Numbered from the stretch's first letter, positions 34,278 through 43,323 are shown. The stretch: DNA of 64,000 nucleotides from Aerophototrophica crusticola (GCA_001939945.1 MOEB01000020.1:1-64000), one strand, 5' to 3'. The notes: a model not told the origin generated them from the sequence alone. Numbers and translations are program-made.

Positions 34278-35681
34278 TTACCCCTTCACCCGGGCCGGCG
34301 CCCGCGGCGGCACGTTGCCCGGCTGGAACAGCGGCAGCAGGTCCGACAACTGGTCCAGCTCCAGCCGCTTCAGCCCGTCGTCGCCGGCATTCCCGCGCGA
34401 CCGGCGGGGCGACGGCATCAGGGCGCGGCCGAAGCCCAGCTTCGCGGCCTCCTTCAGGCGCTGGTCGGTCTGGCTCACGGCGCGCACCTCCCCCGACAGG
34501 CCGATCTCCCCGAACACCACGGCGTCGGCCGGAACCGGCTCCCCCGTCAGGCTGCTGACCAGGGCGGCGGCCACGGCCAGGTCGGCGGCCGGCTCCGTCA
34601 CCTTCAGCCCGCCGGCGACGCTCAGATACACGTCGTTGGCGCCGATGGCGACGCCGCAGCGCGCCTCCAGCACCGCCAGCACCATGGCGAGGCGCGCCGA
34701 GTCCCAGCCCACCACAGCCCGCCGCGGCGTGCCCAGGGGGGAGGGGGCTACCAGCGCCTGCACCTCCACCAGCACGGGCCGCGTGCCCTCCAGCCCGGCG
34801 AAGACGGCGGTGCCGGTGATGTCGCCGCGGCGGTCGGCCAGGAACAGCTCCGACGGGTTGGTGACCTCCACAAGGCCGTCCTCGCCCATCTCGAACACGC
34901 CGATCTCATCCGTCGGGCCGAATCGGTTCTTCACGGCGCGCAGGATGCGGAACTGGTGGCCGCGCTCGCCCTCGAAGTACAGGACCGTGTCCACCATGTG
35001 CTCCAGCACGCGGGGGCCGGCGATCTGGCCGTCCTTGGTGACGTGGCCGACGATCAGCAGGGTGATGCCCCGGCGCTTGGCGACGCGGATCAGTTCCGAC
35101 GCGCTGGCCCGCACCTGGGCAACGGTGCCCGGCGCGCTGTCCAGCGTGTCCACATACATGGTCTGGATGGAGTCGATCACCGCCACCCGCGGCCCCTCCG
35201 CCGTGTCCAGGCTGGCGACGATGTCGCGCACGTTGGTGGCGGAGGCCAACTCCACCGGCGCGTTGACAAGGCCCAGGCGGGCGGCGCGCATGCGTACCTG
35301 GTCCACCGCCTCCTCACCGCTGATATAGGCGCAGCGCACCTCCTGCGCAAGGCAGGCCGTGACCTGCAGCAGCAGGGTGGACTTGCCGATGCCCGGGTCG
35401 CCGCCGATCAGCAGGGCCGAGCCGTGGACGAGGCCGCCGCCGCAGACCCGGTCGAATTCCTGGATGTGGGTCATGCGCCGCGGCGCGTCGCTGGACACGC
35501 CGGACAAGGGCACGAACTCGATCCGCTTCCCGGACGCCTTGCCTAGGCCTTTCGGCACGGATTCGGCGGCCTGCTCCTCCACCAGCGTGTTCCACTCGCC
35601 GCAGGCCTCGCACTTGCCCGCCCATTTGGGAAAGCTGGCGCCGCAGTTCTGGCAGACATAGCGGGTGTTGGCTCGGGCCAA
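34278..35681 (-). CDS. radA: DNA repair protein RadA (Sms)
   Basis: 467 aa branch-migration ATPase of recombination. A C4 zinc finger (CQNCGASFPKW ... CEACGEW) leads, followed by the RecA-like core with Walker A GGDPGIGKST, the RadA-specific KNRFG motif (about residue 250), and a Lon-like C-terminal domain (GEIGLSGEVRAV). The start appears to be TTG at 35681, with GGAG about 9 bases upstream; the ATG at 35700 is out of frame. First gene of the radA-cvpA-purF operon. Confidence 0.95.
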   Translation of the reverse strand: MARANTRYVCQNCGASFPKWAGKCEACGEWNTLVEEQAAESVPKGLGKASGKRIEFVPLSGVSSDAPRRMTHIQEFDRVCGGGLVHGSALLIGGDPGIGKSTLLLQVTACLAQEVRCAYISGEEAVDQVRMRAARLGLVNAPVELASATNVRDIVASLDTAEGPRVAVIDSIQTMYVDTLDSAPGTVAQVRASASELIRVAKRRGITLLIVGHVTKDGQIAGPRVLEHMVDTVLYFEGERGHQFRILRAVKNRFGPTDEIGVFEMGEDGLVEVTNPSELFLADRRGDITGTAVFAGLEGTRPVLVEVQALVAPSPLGTPRRAVVGWDSARLAMVLAVLEARCGVAIGANDVYLSVAGGLKVTEPAADLAVAAALVSSLTGEPVPADAVVFGEIGLSGEVRAVSQTDQRLKEAAKLGFGRALMPSPRRSRGNAGDDGLKRLELDQLSDLLPLFQPGNVPPRAPARVKG

Positions 35682-35819
35682 GGCCAGGGCTCCGGTTCAT
35701 GACAGGCGCGTTTCATATAGCGCCTTCGGCCGATGGATCGGAGTGCCTCATAACACGATTGCGTTGGACGCGGGGACCCCACACGGGGTAGGGCACGGAA
35801 TGTCACTCTATGCGCGCCG

Positions 35820-35933
35820 CCGTTGATCGTGACCGATCAACGGCCCCTCAGGCGCCGGGCGCCGCCATCCGGCGGCTTGGCTCACGCGGGCACGAGCCCG
35901 CGGGCCGGCGGTCGCCGGCCTCCGGGTGCATGA
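35820..35933 (-). repeat. Family II intergenic palindromic repeat, copy 3 (inverted)
   Basis: Reverse orientation of copy 2, starting with CCGTTGATCGTGACCGATCAACGG and ending with GCCGGCGGTCGCCGGCCTCC; includes CTTGGCTCACGCGGGCACGAGCCCGC. Lies between radA and higA. Confidence 0.85.
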
Positions 35934-35977
35934 GTTGAAGCCTCAAGCACCCGGTGCCACCGGGGTCGATGGAGGTG

Positions 35978-36271
35978 TCAGGCGGCGTCCAGCGTCGGGA
36001 TGCGCTCGATCTCCGCCGCCATCTCCCGCCGAAGTCTGGCCAAGTCATGCCGGGCCTGGAGAGTCAGCCAGAGGTCCGGCCCGTTGCCGCACAGCTTGCC
36101 CAGGCGCAGGGCCATGGCGGGGGTCACCGCCGCCTTCTCCGCCAACAGCCCATGCAGCGCTTGGCGGGACACGCCCAGCAGGGCGGCGACATCCGATACC
36201 GGCTTGCCGAGGGCGGGCAGGATGTCCTCCCGCAGCAGTTCGCCGGGATGCATGGGGGGCAAGGCGGTCAT
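35978..36271 (-). CDS. higA: HigA-family antitoxin (XRE helix-turn-helix)
   Basis: 97 aa. MHPGELLREDILPALGKPVSDVAALLGVSRQALHGLL is the HigA/VapI N-terminal helix plus HTH (residues about 7-70), with NGPDLWLTLQARHDL closing the domain. It neutralises HigB and represses the operon. Start 36271 is 13 bp after the toxin stop. Confidence 0.93.
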   Translation of the reverse strand: MTALPPMHPGELLREDILPALGKPVSDVAALLGVSRQALHGLLAEKAAVTPAMALRLGKLCGNGPDLWLTLQARHDLARLRREMAAEIERIPTLDAA

Positions 36272-36284
36272 GGCCGGGCTCCGG

Positions 36285-36560
36285 TCAATGGTAATCCTCG
36301 ATATCCACGTCGACGGCGTCGGCACCGTCCCACCCGAAAGTCAGCCGGTAGTTGCCGCTCACCCAGACCGACCAACGCTTCGGCTTCCCATGCAGGCCGT
36401 GGAACCTATAGCCGGGAAGGTTCATGTCCTCCGGGCGGCCGGCCGCGTCCAGGGCCAACAGTTGGCGACGGACGCGCTCACGGTTTTCAACCGGCAGACG
36501 CCGTGGATCCCCGGTGTCCCAGAACTGCTTCAACACCTTGTTCCGAAAATCGCGGATCAT
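36285..36560 (-). CDS. higB: HigB-family mRNA interferase toxin
   Basis: 91 aa RelE-superfamily ribosome-dependent RNase: MIRDFRNKVLKQFWDTG, LPGYRFHGLHGKPKRWSVWV and GNYRLTFGW are the standard HigB segments. Toxin precedes antitoxin, as normal for higBA. Located 43 bp after the end of treZ on the same strand. Confidence 0.94.
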   Translation of the reverse strand: MIRDFRNKVLKQFWDTGDPRRLPVENRERVRRQLLALDAAGRPEDMNLPGYRFHGLHGKPKRWSVWVSGNYRLTFGWDGADAVDVDIEDYH

Positions 36561-36590
36561 GCGGTGATGGTCGCATGGGCACGCGTGAGT

Positions 36591-36607
36591 GTAAAGTGTC
36601 GCTTTAC
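36591..36607. promoter_or_regulatory. Candidate HigA operator / higBA promoter region
   Basis: Inverted repeat GTAAAG-TGTCG-CTTTAC just upstream of higB. It overlaps the treZ stop codon (TAA at 36606-36604), so the operator may be partly coding. HigA proteins bind such short palindromes; binding here is inferred. Confidence 0.5.
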
Positions 36608-38484
36608 GCGCCTTGCCCCTCTGCCGGCACCAGCACCACCGCCGCCCGGCCGGGGATGTGCCAGCCGTCCTCCTGCTCCACGGGGGAATAGCCCAGGCCG
36701 CCATATCTGGGGTCCTCGCTGGACCAGCAATGGCACCAGCCGGCGCGGGTGGGGGCGCCCAGCAGGGGCTCGGGGGCGGGGGACAGGTGCAGGTCCGGGC
36801 CCAGGTTCACCAGCAGCACGCGGTCCCCCTCCGGCCCGAACCAGCGCAGGACAAAGCATTCGGGCGCCAGCACCGATCCGTCCAGCACGCTGGCGTCCTG
36901 GCGGCGAAACACCGGGTCCTCCCGCCGCAGGGCCAGCAGGTCGTGGTGCAGGGCCAGCCACTCTGCGTTGGTCTCCCGCTCCCCATGGTCCAGCTTGCAG
37001 GCCTCGAAGGTCTGGCGGTCGGCGGGGTCGCACAGCTCTTCCTTCACCTCGCTGTGGGCTATGGACTGGAACTGGTTCAGGAACTCCCGCCGGCCGCGGC
37101 GCACGGCCTTGGCCAGGTCGCCCGAATGGTCGGCGAAGTAATGGAAGGGGGTGCTCGCCCTGAACTCCTGCCCCTGGAACAGCATGGGCGTGGCGGGGAT
37201 CAGCAGCATGTAGGCGGTCATGGCCCGCAACTGCCCCGGCCCGGTCAACCGGTCGATCCGCCAGCCGCGGGCGGAGTTCGCCACCTGGTCATGGTTCTGC
37301 AGGAAGGACACCATGGCCGCCTGGGGCTGGCCGAAGATGTTGCTGCCGCGCCGCTTGCCCTGCCAGACATAGTGCTGCCCGGTATAGAGGAAGCCGTATT
37401 TGGCGGCGGAGACGAATTCCTGCGGGCTGCCCCGGTAATCCTTGTAATAGGCCTCACGCCGGCCGGTCAGGGCGACGATGGCCGTGTGGTGGAGGTCGTC
37501 GTTCCACAGGGCGTCCAGCCCATGGCCGCCCTGGTCCCGCGGCAGGACCTGGCGCAGTTCCTGCGGTTCGTTCTCCCCCACGATGAAGGTGCCGCGCTCG
37601 CCTCCCGCCTCCCGCACCGCCGCCGCGACCTCGGCGATGATGTGGGGGGTGCTGGCGTCGAAGATCTGCTGGGTGGCGTCCAGGCGCAGCCCGTCCAGGT
37701 GGAACTCCTCCACCCAGTAGCGGGCGTTCGATACCATGTAGTCGCGCACCGGCCCGCTGTCGGGCCCGTCGAAATTCAGGGCGTCGCCCCACTCGTTCTC
37801 GTACCGGTCGCTGAAATAGGACTTGGCGAACTGGGACAGGTAGTTCCCGTCAGGGCCGAAATGGTTGTAGACCACATCCAGGATCACCCCCAGGCCCAAC
37901 CCGTGCGCCCGGTCCACGAAGCGGCGGAAGTCGTCGGGCGACCCGTAAAGCCGGGTGGGCGCGAACAGGTTCACCCCGTCATAGCCCCAGCCGAAGCTGC
38001 CGGCGAAGTCCGCCACCGGCATCACCTCCAGGCAGGTGACGCCCAGGTCGCGCAGTTCCTCCAGCCGCCCGATGGCGGCGTCCCAGGTGCCCTCCGGCGT
38101 GAAGGTGCCCACATGCATCTCATAAAGGACCATGCCCTCCCGCCGGACACCCTCCCAGCCGTGGTCGGTCCATTGGAAGCTGGCGGGGTCCACCACCTGC
38201 GACGGGCCGTGGGGACCGTCCGGCTGGAAGCGGGACATGGGGTCGGGGTAGAGGTAGTCACCGCCGTCCAGGCAGTATTTGTAGCGGCTGCCGGGCTTGG
38301 CTTCCGGTACCAGGGCGGCGAAGAATCCGTCCCCCTCAGGGTTCAGCGGCAGTTCCGCCCCGTACTCCAACCGCAGGGCCACGCGGGACCGGTCGGGCGC
38401 CCAGATACGGAAATGCACCCCGCCGCCGGGCTGTACCTCCGCCCCCTGCGGCAACCGCCGCGCCGCCGAGCCCCGCCTCGCCAT
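36604..38484 (-). CDS. treZ: Malto-oligosyltrehalose trehalohydrolase (GH13)
   Basis: 626 aa. Releases trehalose from maltooligosyl-trehalose made by TreY. An N-terminal CBM48-like domain (GGGVHFRIWAPDRSRVAL) leads a GH13 barrel with DVVYNHFGPDGNY, GLRLDATQQIFD (nucleophile Asp), IVGENE (acid/base Glu) and FLQNHDQVAN (third Asp), matching TreZ rather than branching enzyme. No treY or treX is in the window. Start 38484 fits an AGGGAA site 8 bases upstream; ATG 38490 is an alternative. Confidence 0.9.
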   Translation of the reverse strand: MARRGSAARRLPQGAEVQPGGGVHFRIWAPDRSRVALRLEYGAELPLNPEGDGFFAALVPEAKPGSRYKYCLDGGDYLYPDPMSRFQPDGPHGPSQVVDPASFQWTDHGWEGVRREGMVLYEMHVGTFTPEGTWDAAIGRLEELRDLGVTCLEVMPVADFAGSFGWGYDGVNLFAPTRLYGSPDDFRRFVDRAHGLGLGVILDVVYNHFGPDGNYLSQFAKSYFSDRYENEWGDALNFDGPDSGPVRDYMVSNARYWVEEFHLDGLRLDATQQIFDASTPHIIAEVAAAVREAGGERGTFIVGENEPQELRQVLPRDQGGHGLDALWNDDLHHTAIVALTGRREAYYKDYRGSPQEFVSAAKYGFLYTGQHYVWQGKRRGSNIFGQPQAAMVSFLQNHDQVANSARGWRIDRLTGPGQLRAMTAYMLLIPATPMLFQGQEFRASTPFHYFADHSGDLAKAVRRGRREFLNQFQSIAHSEVKEELCDPADRQTFEACKLDHGERETNAEWLALHHDLLALRREDPVFRRQDASVLDGSVLAPECFVLRWFGPEGDRVLLVNLGPDLHLSPAPEPLLGAPTRAGWCHCWSSEDPRYGGLGYSPVEQEDGWHIPGRAAVVLVPAEGQGA

Positions 38485-38552
38485 GTGCATGTTCCCTGAT
38501 GGCCCCGACCAGAGGCGACAACCGGGCGGGCAGGGGAAATGTCCCGTGACGA

Positions 38553-38583
38553 AGAAAGGGCCGGCCACGGGGATGGCCGGCCC
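38553..38583 (-). terminator. Rho-independent terminator after the lipoprotein gene
   Basis: Ten-bp stem GGGCCGGCCA / TGGCCGGCCC with a 6-nt loop; on the minus strand it is followed by TTTCTTC. It separates the lipoprotein transcript from treZ. Confidence 0.8.
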
Positions 38584-38613
38584 CTTGTCGGGCATAAGTC
38601 CAGGAGTGCGGGC

Positions 38614-40140
38614 CTACTTGCCCATTCCGCCCATCATCATCGGCGCGTAATCCTGGCCGTTGACCAGCAGCTGGCCCGTCTCCGTCACCTGGATGCGGTA
38701 AGTGTGGGTGGTGGCACCCTCCGGCGTCTTCCCGGCGGTGCCCATGCCCTGGGCCATGCCCAGCAGCATGGCGGCCTGGGCCCGGCTCTCATCCGCCTTC
38801 TGTCCGGGCTGCGGGCTCAGGGCCTTCACCGCCTTGTCCAGGTCGCGCAGCACAAGGGTGAAGTCCGCGACGGCGTTGAACGGTGTGCCGGGCTTCAGTT
38901 GCGTGGAGCCTGACATGTCCAAGCCGGCACCCGGCGCGGTCGCCGCCACCTTTTCCACCTTCAGCACGGCGCCGGACTGCATCACGGCCCCCATCAGCGG
39001 CATGATGGCAAGCTGTTCCGCCGCGGACCGCTCGGGCGAGCCTTCCTCCCCCGTGGACTGGGCGGCCAGCAGGCCCTTCATGGCCGGGCCCAGCGCCGCC
39101 AGGGGCAACTTCTCCGCCGAGAGCTGGATGGTCATGCCGGTGGGCACCAGCTCCTGCATGGGCGGGGTGGGGGACATGGACAGGCCGCCATAGCCGAGGC
39201 CCAGGGACACGGTCCCCTGGCCGTCGCCGGCCTTGGCATAGCCCAGGCTGTACTGCGCGTCGCCCAGGGACACCCGGTTGCCGTCGCCGGAGACATCCAG
39301 CCCCTTGACGGAGAAGGTCATCTTCATGGTGCCCAGCACGTCGAACATGCGGCCGACGTCGTCGAACATGGCGGCCACCTGGGCCGGGGCCGGGTCGCCG
39401 CCCGTGGACGCCGCCTCCAGCGCCTTCACCTTTTCCTGCATGGACCGCGCGACGGCCATGTAGGCCGCCATGTCGGTGCCGCTGGTGGTCATGGCCACCC
39501 GCGCCTCGCCCAGGCTGAAGCCCGGCCCGGCGGCCTGGGCGGCCCGGAAGCCGGTTGCGGCGTAATCCATGGCGATGTCGAACTTGCCGGGGGCGGACTG
39601 GGTGCCCTTGGTCGTCCCGGCGATCCCGTCCACGCTGCCCAGCACCGTGGCCCCCTCGGACAGCACGACCTTGCCCACGGACAGGGTCGAGTCCACCGTC
39701 GTATCGAACTGCGGCAGCCAGACACCCGACAGGGTGCCGCCGGCGATGCCCACCGTCACCGGGGTCCCGCCGTCCGCCGGCTTGGCCGTCATGGTGGCGG
39801 GCAGGGCGGCCTCGAACTTGTAGTTGCCGTCCTCCAGCGGGGTGACCTTGGCGGTGAGCACGCCGGCGTCGAACGTGCCTGCGCCGTCGGCCAAGTGGGC
39901 CAGCACCCGGGGCAGGGTGACCTCGTAATGGTCCTTGGCGGGCTTCGCCACCGGCCCGCCCTGGATCTCGATGGTGTAGCTGCCGGGGCTGTCGGCCAGG
40001 TAGAGCGGCAGTTGCTGCTTGATGCCGTTCTCGATCTTCCGCGCGCCCGCCTCATCGATCTGCGGTCCCTTCTCGCCGCAGGCGACAAGGGCAAGCAGGG
40101 TGCTGCCCAGCAGGGCGGCGCGGAAGGGATGGCGAAGCAT
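38614..40140 (-). CDS. Large lipoprotein of unknown function
   Basis: 508 aa. The N-terminus MLRHPFRAALLGSTLLALVAC ends in a lipobox with Cys at residue 21, so it should be lipid-anchored. The rest is beta-rich with many short repeats of Gly/Thr/Val strands and Lys/Asp turns (for example HYEVTLPRVLAHLADGAGTF, GTVSLGLGYGGLSMS). The pattern resembles large periplasmic DUF2125- or DUF945-type proteins, but I cannot assign a family. Ends in a Met/Gly-rich tail (APMMMGGMGK). Flanked by the kinase gene upstream (91 bp) and a terminator downstream. Confidence 0.75.
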   Translation of the reverse strand: MLRHPFRAALLGSTLLALVACGEKGPQIDEAGARKIENGIKQQLPLYLADSPGSYTIEIQGGPVAKPAKDHYEVTLPRVLAHLADGAGTFDAGVLTAKVTPLEDGNYKFEAALPATMTAKPADGGTPVTVGIAGGTLSGVWLPQFDTTVDSTLSVGKVVLSEGATVLGSVDGIAGTTKGTQSAPGKFDIAMDYAATGFRAAQAAGPGFSLGEARVAMTTSGTDMAAYMAVARSMQEKVKALEAASTGGDPAPAQVAAMFDDVGRMFDVLGTMKMTFSVKGLDVSGDGNRVSLGDAQYSLGYAKAGDGQGTVSLGLGYGGLSMSPTPPMQELVPTGMTIQLSAEKLPLAALGPAMKGLLAAQSTGEEGSPERSAAEQLAIMPLMGAVMQSGAVLKVEKVAATAPGAGLDMSGSTQLKPGTPFNAVADFTLVLRDLDKAVKALSPQPGQKADESRAQAAMLLGMAQGMGTAGKTPEGATTHTYRIQVTETGQLLVNGQDYAPMMMGGMGK

Positions 40141-40231
40141 GGCGTCTCCAGGACGGGTTGGCGCGGGCCGCGCCCGCAAGCCCGCACAAACTATAGGAGT
40201 AGGGCGTTCCCGTCCACCGGCTGGGGGGCGG

Positions 40232-41593
40232 TCAGAACCGCAGGGCGAAGGCCGTGCCGCCCCCTTCCGCCGGGGCCACGGCGATGCTGCCGCCATGGGC
40301 CAGCATGATCTGCCGGGCCAGCGACAGGCCCACGCCCGACCCCTCACGCTTGGTGGTGAAGAAGGGGACGAAGATCTTGTCCGCCACCTCAGGCGGGATG
40401 CCCGGCCCATTGTCCGCCACGGTGACCAGCACGCGCCCGCCCTCGTCCAGGTGGGCGGTGACCTTGACCACCCCGTCCTCCCGCCCGCCCAGGGCTTCGA
40501 CGGCGTTCTTCAGCAGGTTGATCAGGATTTGGTCCAGCAGGTCCGGGTCGGCGGACACCTCCAGCTGCGGCGGCAGGACCAGCGCCTCGAACCGGATGCG
40601 CTTTTCTGCCATGGCGGGGGTCATCAGCCGTTCCATCCGGTCCACCACGTCCCGCACCTTCACCCGTTGCAACTGGGGCTTGGGCACGCTGGTGAACTGG
40701 CGGTAGCGCTCCACGAAGCGCAGCAGCCCGTCGCTGCGGCGGGCCACCGTGTCGATGGCCTGCTCCGCGTCCTGCATCTCCTCCGCCAGGTCGGGACGGT
40801 CCTCCACCTTCTCCCGCAAATCCGCCAGCACCGCCTGCGCCGTGCGGGTGAGGGAGGAGACGGGGGTGAGGCTGTTCATCATCTCATGCGTCAGCACCCG
40901 CACCAGGTCCTGCCAGGCCTTGACCTCCGTCGCCTCCAGGTCGCCGGCGATGTTCTGGAGGGAGACCAGCAGCCGCGGTTCCCCCAGCAAGGTCAGCTGC
41001 GTCGCCGCGACGGTGAGCTGCTGCGGCCCGCCGCCCACGCCGGCCGCCACCCGCAGCAGCAGCCGGTCGCCCGGCTTCAGCTCCCGCAGCGCGTCCTCCA
41101 CCGTGTGGCCGTCCGCCGTCCGCCGTGCCAGGTCCTCAGGCCCCAGCAGGCGGCGGGCAGCGTTGTTCAGCAGCTCCACCCGCCGGCCCTGGCGCGGCTC
41201 CGGCCAGACGGCGGCCAGGGCCACGGGCACATGCTCCAGAAGGGCGTTCAGGTACTCGGCCTGCCGCTCCGTGTCGGCGCGGGTGGCCTTGAACCGCTCC
41301 AGCACCGTGGTGAAGGCGGAGCCCAGCTCATCGAAGGCACTGCCCAACCCCCTCATGCCGAAGGTCTGGCTGAAGTCGGAATGGGCGATGGCGGTCAGGA
41401 AGCGGGACAGCTCCCGGTTGGTCGTCGTCACCGTGCGCAGCAGCCCGCCCACCTGAACCAGGATGGCGACGGCCACCAGCAGGGTCGTGGCGCGATACTC
41501 CGTCGCCACCAGCAGCACGCCCAGCAACATGGAGGACAGCGCCAGCAACGCCACCCGGACCGTGACGTTCAGCTCGAACCGCTTAGAGCCCAT
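40232..41593 (-). CDS. Membrane histidine kinase (NtrY-like, two TM helices)
   Basis: 453 aa. Two N-terminal helices (about 12-32 and 37-55) with almost no periplasmic loop, a HAMP-like linker, a PAS-like region (about 112-215), the DHp motif THEMMNSLTP with phospho-accepting His near 236, then HATPase boxes NLLKNAVEAL (N), DNGPGIP (G1), FFTTKREGSGVGLSLA (F/G2). The lack of a sensor loop suggests it senses within the membrane or cytoplasm. The gene follows the sigma-54 response regulator by 95 bp, which makes it the likely cognate kinase. Start 41593 gives MGSKRFEL directly before TM1. Confidence 0.92.
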   Translation of the reverse strand: MGSKRFELNVTVRVALLALSSMLLGVLLVATEYRATTLLVAVAILVQVGGLLRTVTTTNRELSRFLTAIAHSDFSQTFGMRGLGSAFDELGSAFTTVLERFKATRADTERQAEYLNALLEHVPVALAAVWPEPRQGRRVELLNNAARRLLGPEDLARRTADGHTVEDALRELKPGDRLLLRVAAGVGGGPQQLTVAATQLTLLGEPRLLVSLQNIAGDLEATEVKAWQDLVRVLTHEMMNSLTPVSSLTRTAQAVLADLREKVEDRPDLAEEMQDAEQAIDTVARRSDGLLRFVERYRQFTSVPKPQLQRVKVRDVVDRMERLMTPAMAEKRIRFEALVLPPQLEVSADPDLLDQILINLLKNAVEALGGREDGVVKVTAHLDEGGRVLVTVADNGPGIPPEVADKIFVPFFTTKREGSGVGLSLARQIMLAHGGSIAVAPAEGGGTAFALRF

Positions 41594-41688
41594 GGCGGCC
41601 CCCGTGGGATTGGCCTGGGTGGGAGACCAGCCCCCTCTCCCAGGGGGAGGGGGATCGCGTTGCGCCCGGTGGTGCAGGGTTCCCCATC

Positions 41689-43104
41689 TCACAGCCCATG
41701 CTTTTCCATCCGCCGGTAGAGGCTGGCCCGGGTGATGCCGAGGTCGTGGGCCGCGTGGCTGATGTTGCCCTGGTGCTTGGTCAGGGCCCGGCGGATCGCC
41801 TCCTTCTCCACCGCTTCCAGGTCCAGCGTGTCCAGCACAAGGGCCGCGTTCCCGCCCGGTGCCGCGGCCGCGGCGGAGGGCGCCGACGCCGCCGGCTGCT
41901 GCCCTGAGGTGGAGGGGAGGGAGAAATCCTCCGCCTCCAGCACCTCACCCCCCGCCAGGATCATGGCCCGTTCCACCGCGTGGCGCAGGGCGCGCACGTT
42001 GCCGGGCCAGCGATAGGCCATCAGCCGCCGCAGCGCCTCAGCCGACACCCGCTTGGGCGGCATGTTGTATTTGCGGGCGTACATGCCGATGAAGTGGTCC
42101 AGCAGGGCGGGGATGTCCTCCGGCCGGTCGCGCAACGGAGGCAGGTGCAGTTCCACCGTGTTGATGCGGTACAGCAGGTCCTGCCGGAACACGCCCTCCT
42201 TGTTGAGCTGCTCCACCGGCATGTTGGTGGCGGAGATCAGGCGCACGTCGATGGGGATGGGCTTGGTCCCACCCACCGGCACCACCACCCGCTGCTCCAG
42301 CACGGTCAGCAGCTTGGATTGCAGGTGCAGGGGCAGGTTGCCGATCTCATCCAGGAACAGGGTGCCGCCGTTGGCCGCCACCAGCCGGCCCACCCGGTCC
42401 TCCCGCGCGTCGGTGAAGGCGCCCTTCTTGTGGCCGAACAGCTCGCTCTCGAACAGGCTCTCCGCCACGGCGCCCAGATCGACGCTGACGAAGACCTGGT
42501 CGCGCCGCTTGGAGCGGCGGTGGATTTCCCGGGCGATGACCTCCTTGCCGGTGCCGTTCTCCCCCAGCACCAGGACGTTGGCCTCCGTGGGGGCGGCGCG
42601 GTCCAGCAGGGTGAAGACCCGCGCCATGGCGGGGCTGGACCCGATGACGGGGATGGGCGGCCCGTCCAGGGCGGCGGCCAGCTCCTTGGCCTTGCCGCCC
42701 AGCTCCTGCGCCTCGCGGCGGGAGGCGGTCAGCTTCAGGGCGGAATGCAGGGTGGCCACCAGCCGCTCGTTCTGCCAGGGCTTCAGCACGAAATCCGCCG
42801 CCCCCTGCTTCATGGCGTCCACCGCCGTGCCCACGTCGCCATAGGCGGTCATCAGCACGATGGACAGGGTGGGGTCGATCTCCAGGATGCGCTTCAGCCA
42901 CTGGAAACCCTCGCGCCCCGTGTTGGCGCCGATGGCGAAGTTCATGTCCAGCAGGACGGCGTCGAACCCCTCATCCTTCAGCAACTGCGGGATGCGGTCC
43001 GGCCGCGGCTCGGTATGGCAGGCGATGCCTTCCCGCTTCAGCAGCAGCCGCGCCGCCACCAGGATGTCGGCATCGTCATCGACGATCAGAACCCGTCCCG
43101 CCAC
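41689..43104 (-). CDS. Sigma-54-dependent response regulator (receiver-AAA-Fis)
   Basis: 471 aa NtrC-type activator. Receiver: VDDDAD acidic pocket, phospho-Asp in VLLDMNF (about 53), TAYGD. AAA+ domain: Walker A GENGTGKE, the sigma-54 contact loop reads GAFTDA instead of GAFTGA, Walker B LFLDEIGN, and R-fingers. The C-terminal Fis-type HTH is NISHAAHDLGITRASLYRRM. GTG 43104 is chosen because AAGGGGGA lies 6 bases upstream; a longer frame reaches 43200. Transcribed away from permease 1, with a candidate binding site for itself in between. It should drive the two -24/-12 promoters listed below. Confidence 0.94.
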   Translation of the reverse strand: MAGRVLIVDDDADILVAARLLLKREGIACHTEPRPDRIPQLLKDEGFDAVLLDMNFAIGANTGREGFQWLKRILEIDPTLSIVLMTAYGDVGTAVDAMKQGAADFVLKPWQNERLVATLHSALKLTASRREAQELGGKAKELAAALDGPPIPVIGSSPAMARVFTLLDRAAPTEANVLVLGENGTGKEVIAREIHRRSKRRDQVFVSVDLGAVAESLFESELFGHKKGAFTDAREDRVGRLVAANGGTLFLDEIGNLPLHLQSKLLTVLEQRVVVPVGGTKPIPIDVRLISATNMPVEQLNKEGVFRQDLLYRINTVELHLPPLRDRPEDIPALLDHFIGMYARKYNMPPKRVSAEALRRLMAYRWPGNVRALRHAVERAMILAGGEVLEAEDFSLPSTSGQQPAASAPSAAAAAPGGNAALVLDTLDLEAVEKEAIRRALTKHQGNISHAAHDLGITRASLYRRMEKHGL

Positions 43105-43160
43105 GTCCAATCCCCCTTCACGCAGCCCGTCCGCCGGTGGCCCGTTCGTCGGGCGCCCTT

Positions 43161-43201
43161 GTGTCCGTCCATGGACAGCGGACTGTCCGGAAGCGTACAC
43201 C
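43161..43201 (+). promoter_or_regulatory. Candidate enhancer (UAS B) for the sigma-54 regulator
   Basis: GTGTCCG, the palindrome GTCCATGGAC, CGGAC-T-GTCCG, then CTGTCCGGAAGCGTACACC. The last 19 bases match 17 of 19 positions of UAS A at 47656-47674. It ends 65 bp before the -24 element at 43266 and starts 56 bp upstream of the regulator's own start. Confidence 0.7.
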
Positions 43202-43265
43202 CCGAACGGGGTGCCGCGCAGCCGGAATCCGGCAAATCCGCCGTCTCCAGGGGCACCGGCGCCCC

Positions 43266-43280
43266 TGGCATGCCCCTTGC
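43266..43280 (+). promoter_or_regulatory. Sigma-54 promoter of permease 1
   Basis: TGGCATGCCCCTTGC: GG and GC at the invariant spacing, one mismatch to TGGCACG-N4-TTGC. Transcription would begin near 43291, 33 bp before the ATG at 43324. Confidence 0.85.
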
Positions 43281-43323
43281 CTGCAAACCCCGGGCCTACA
43301 TGGGGGAGCGGAGGGGGGACACC

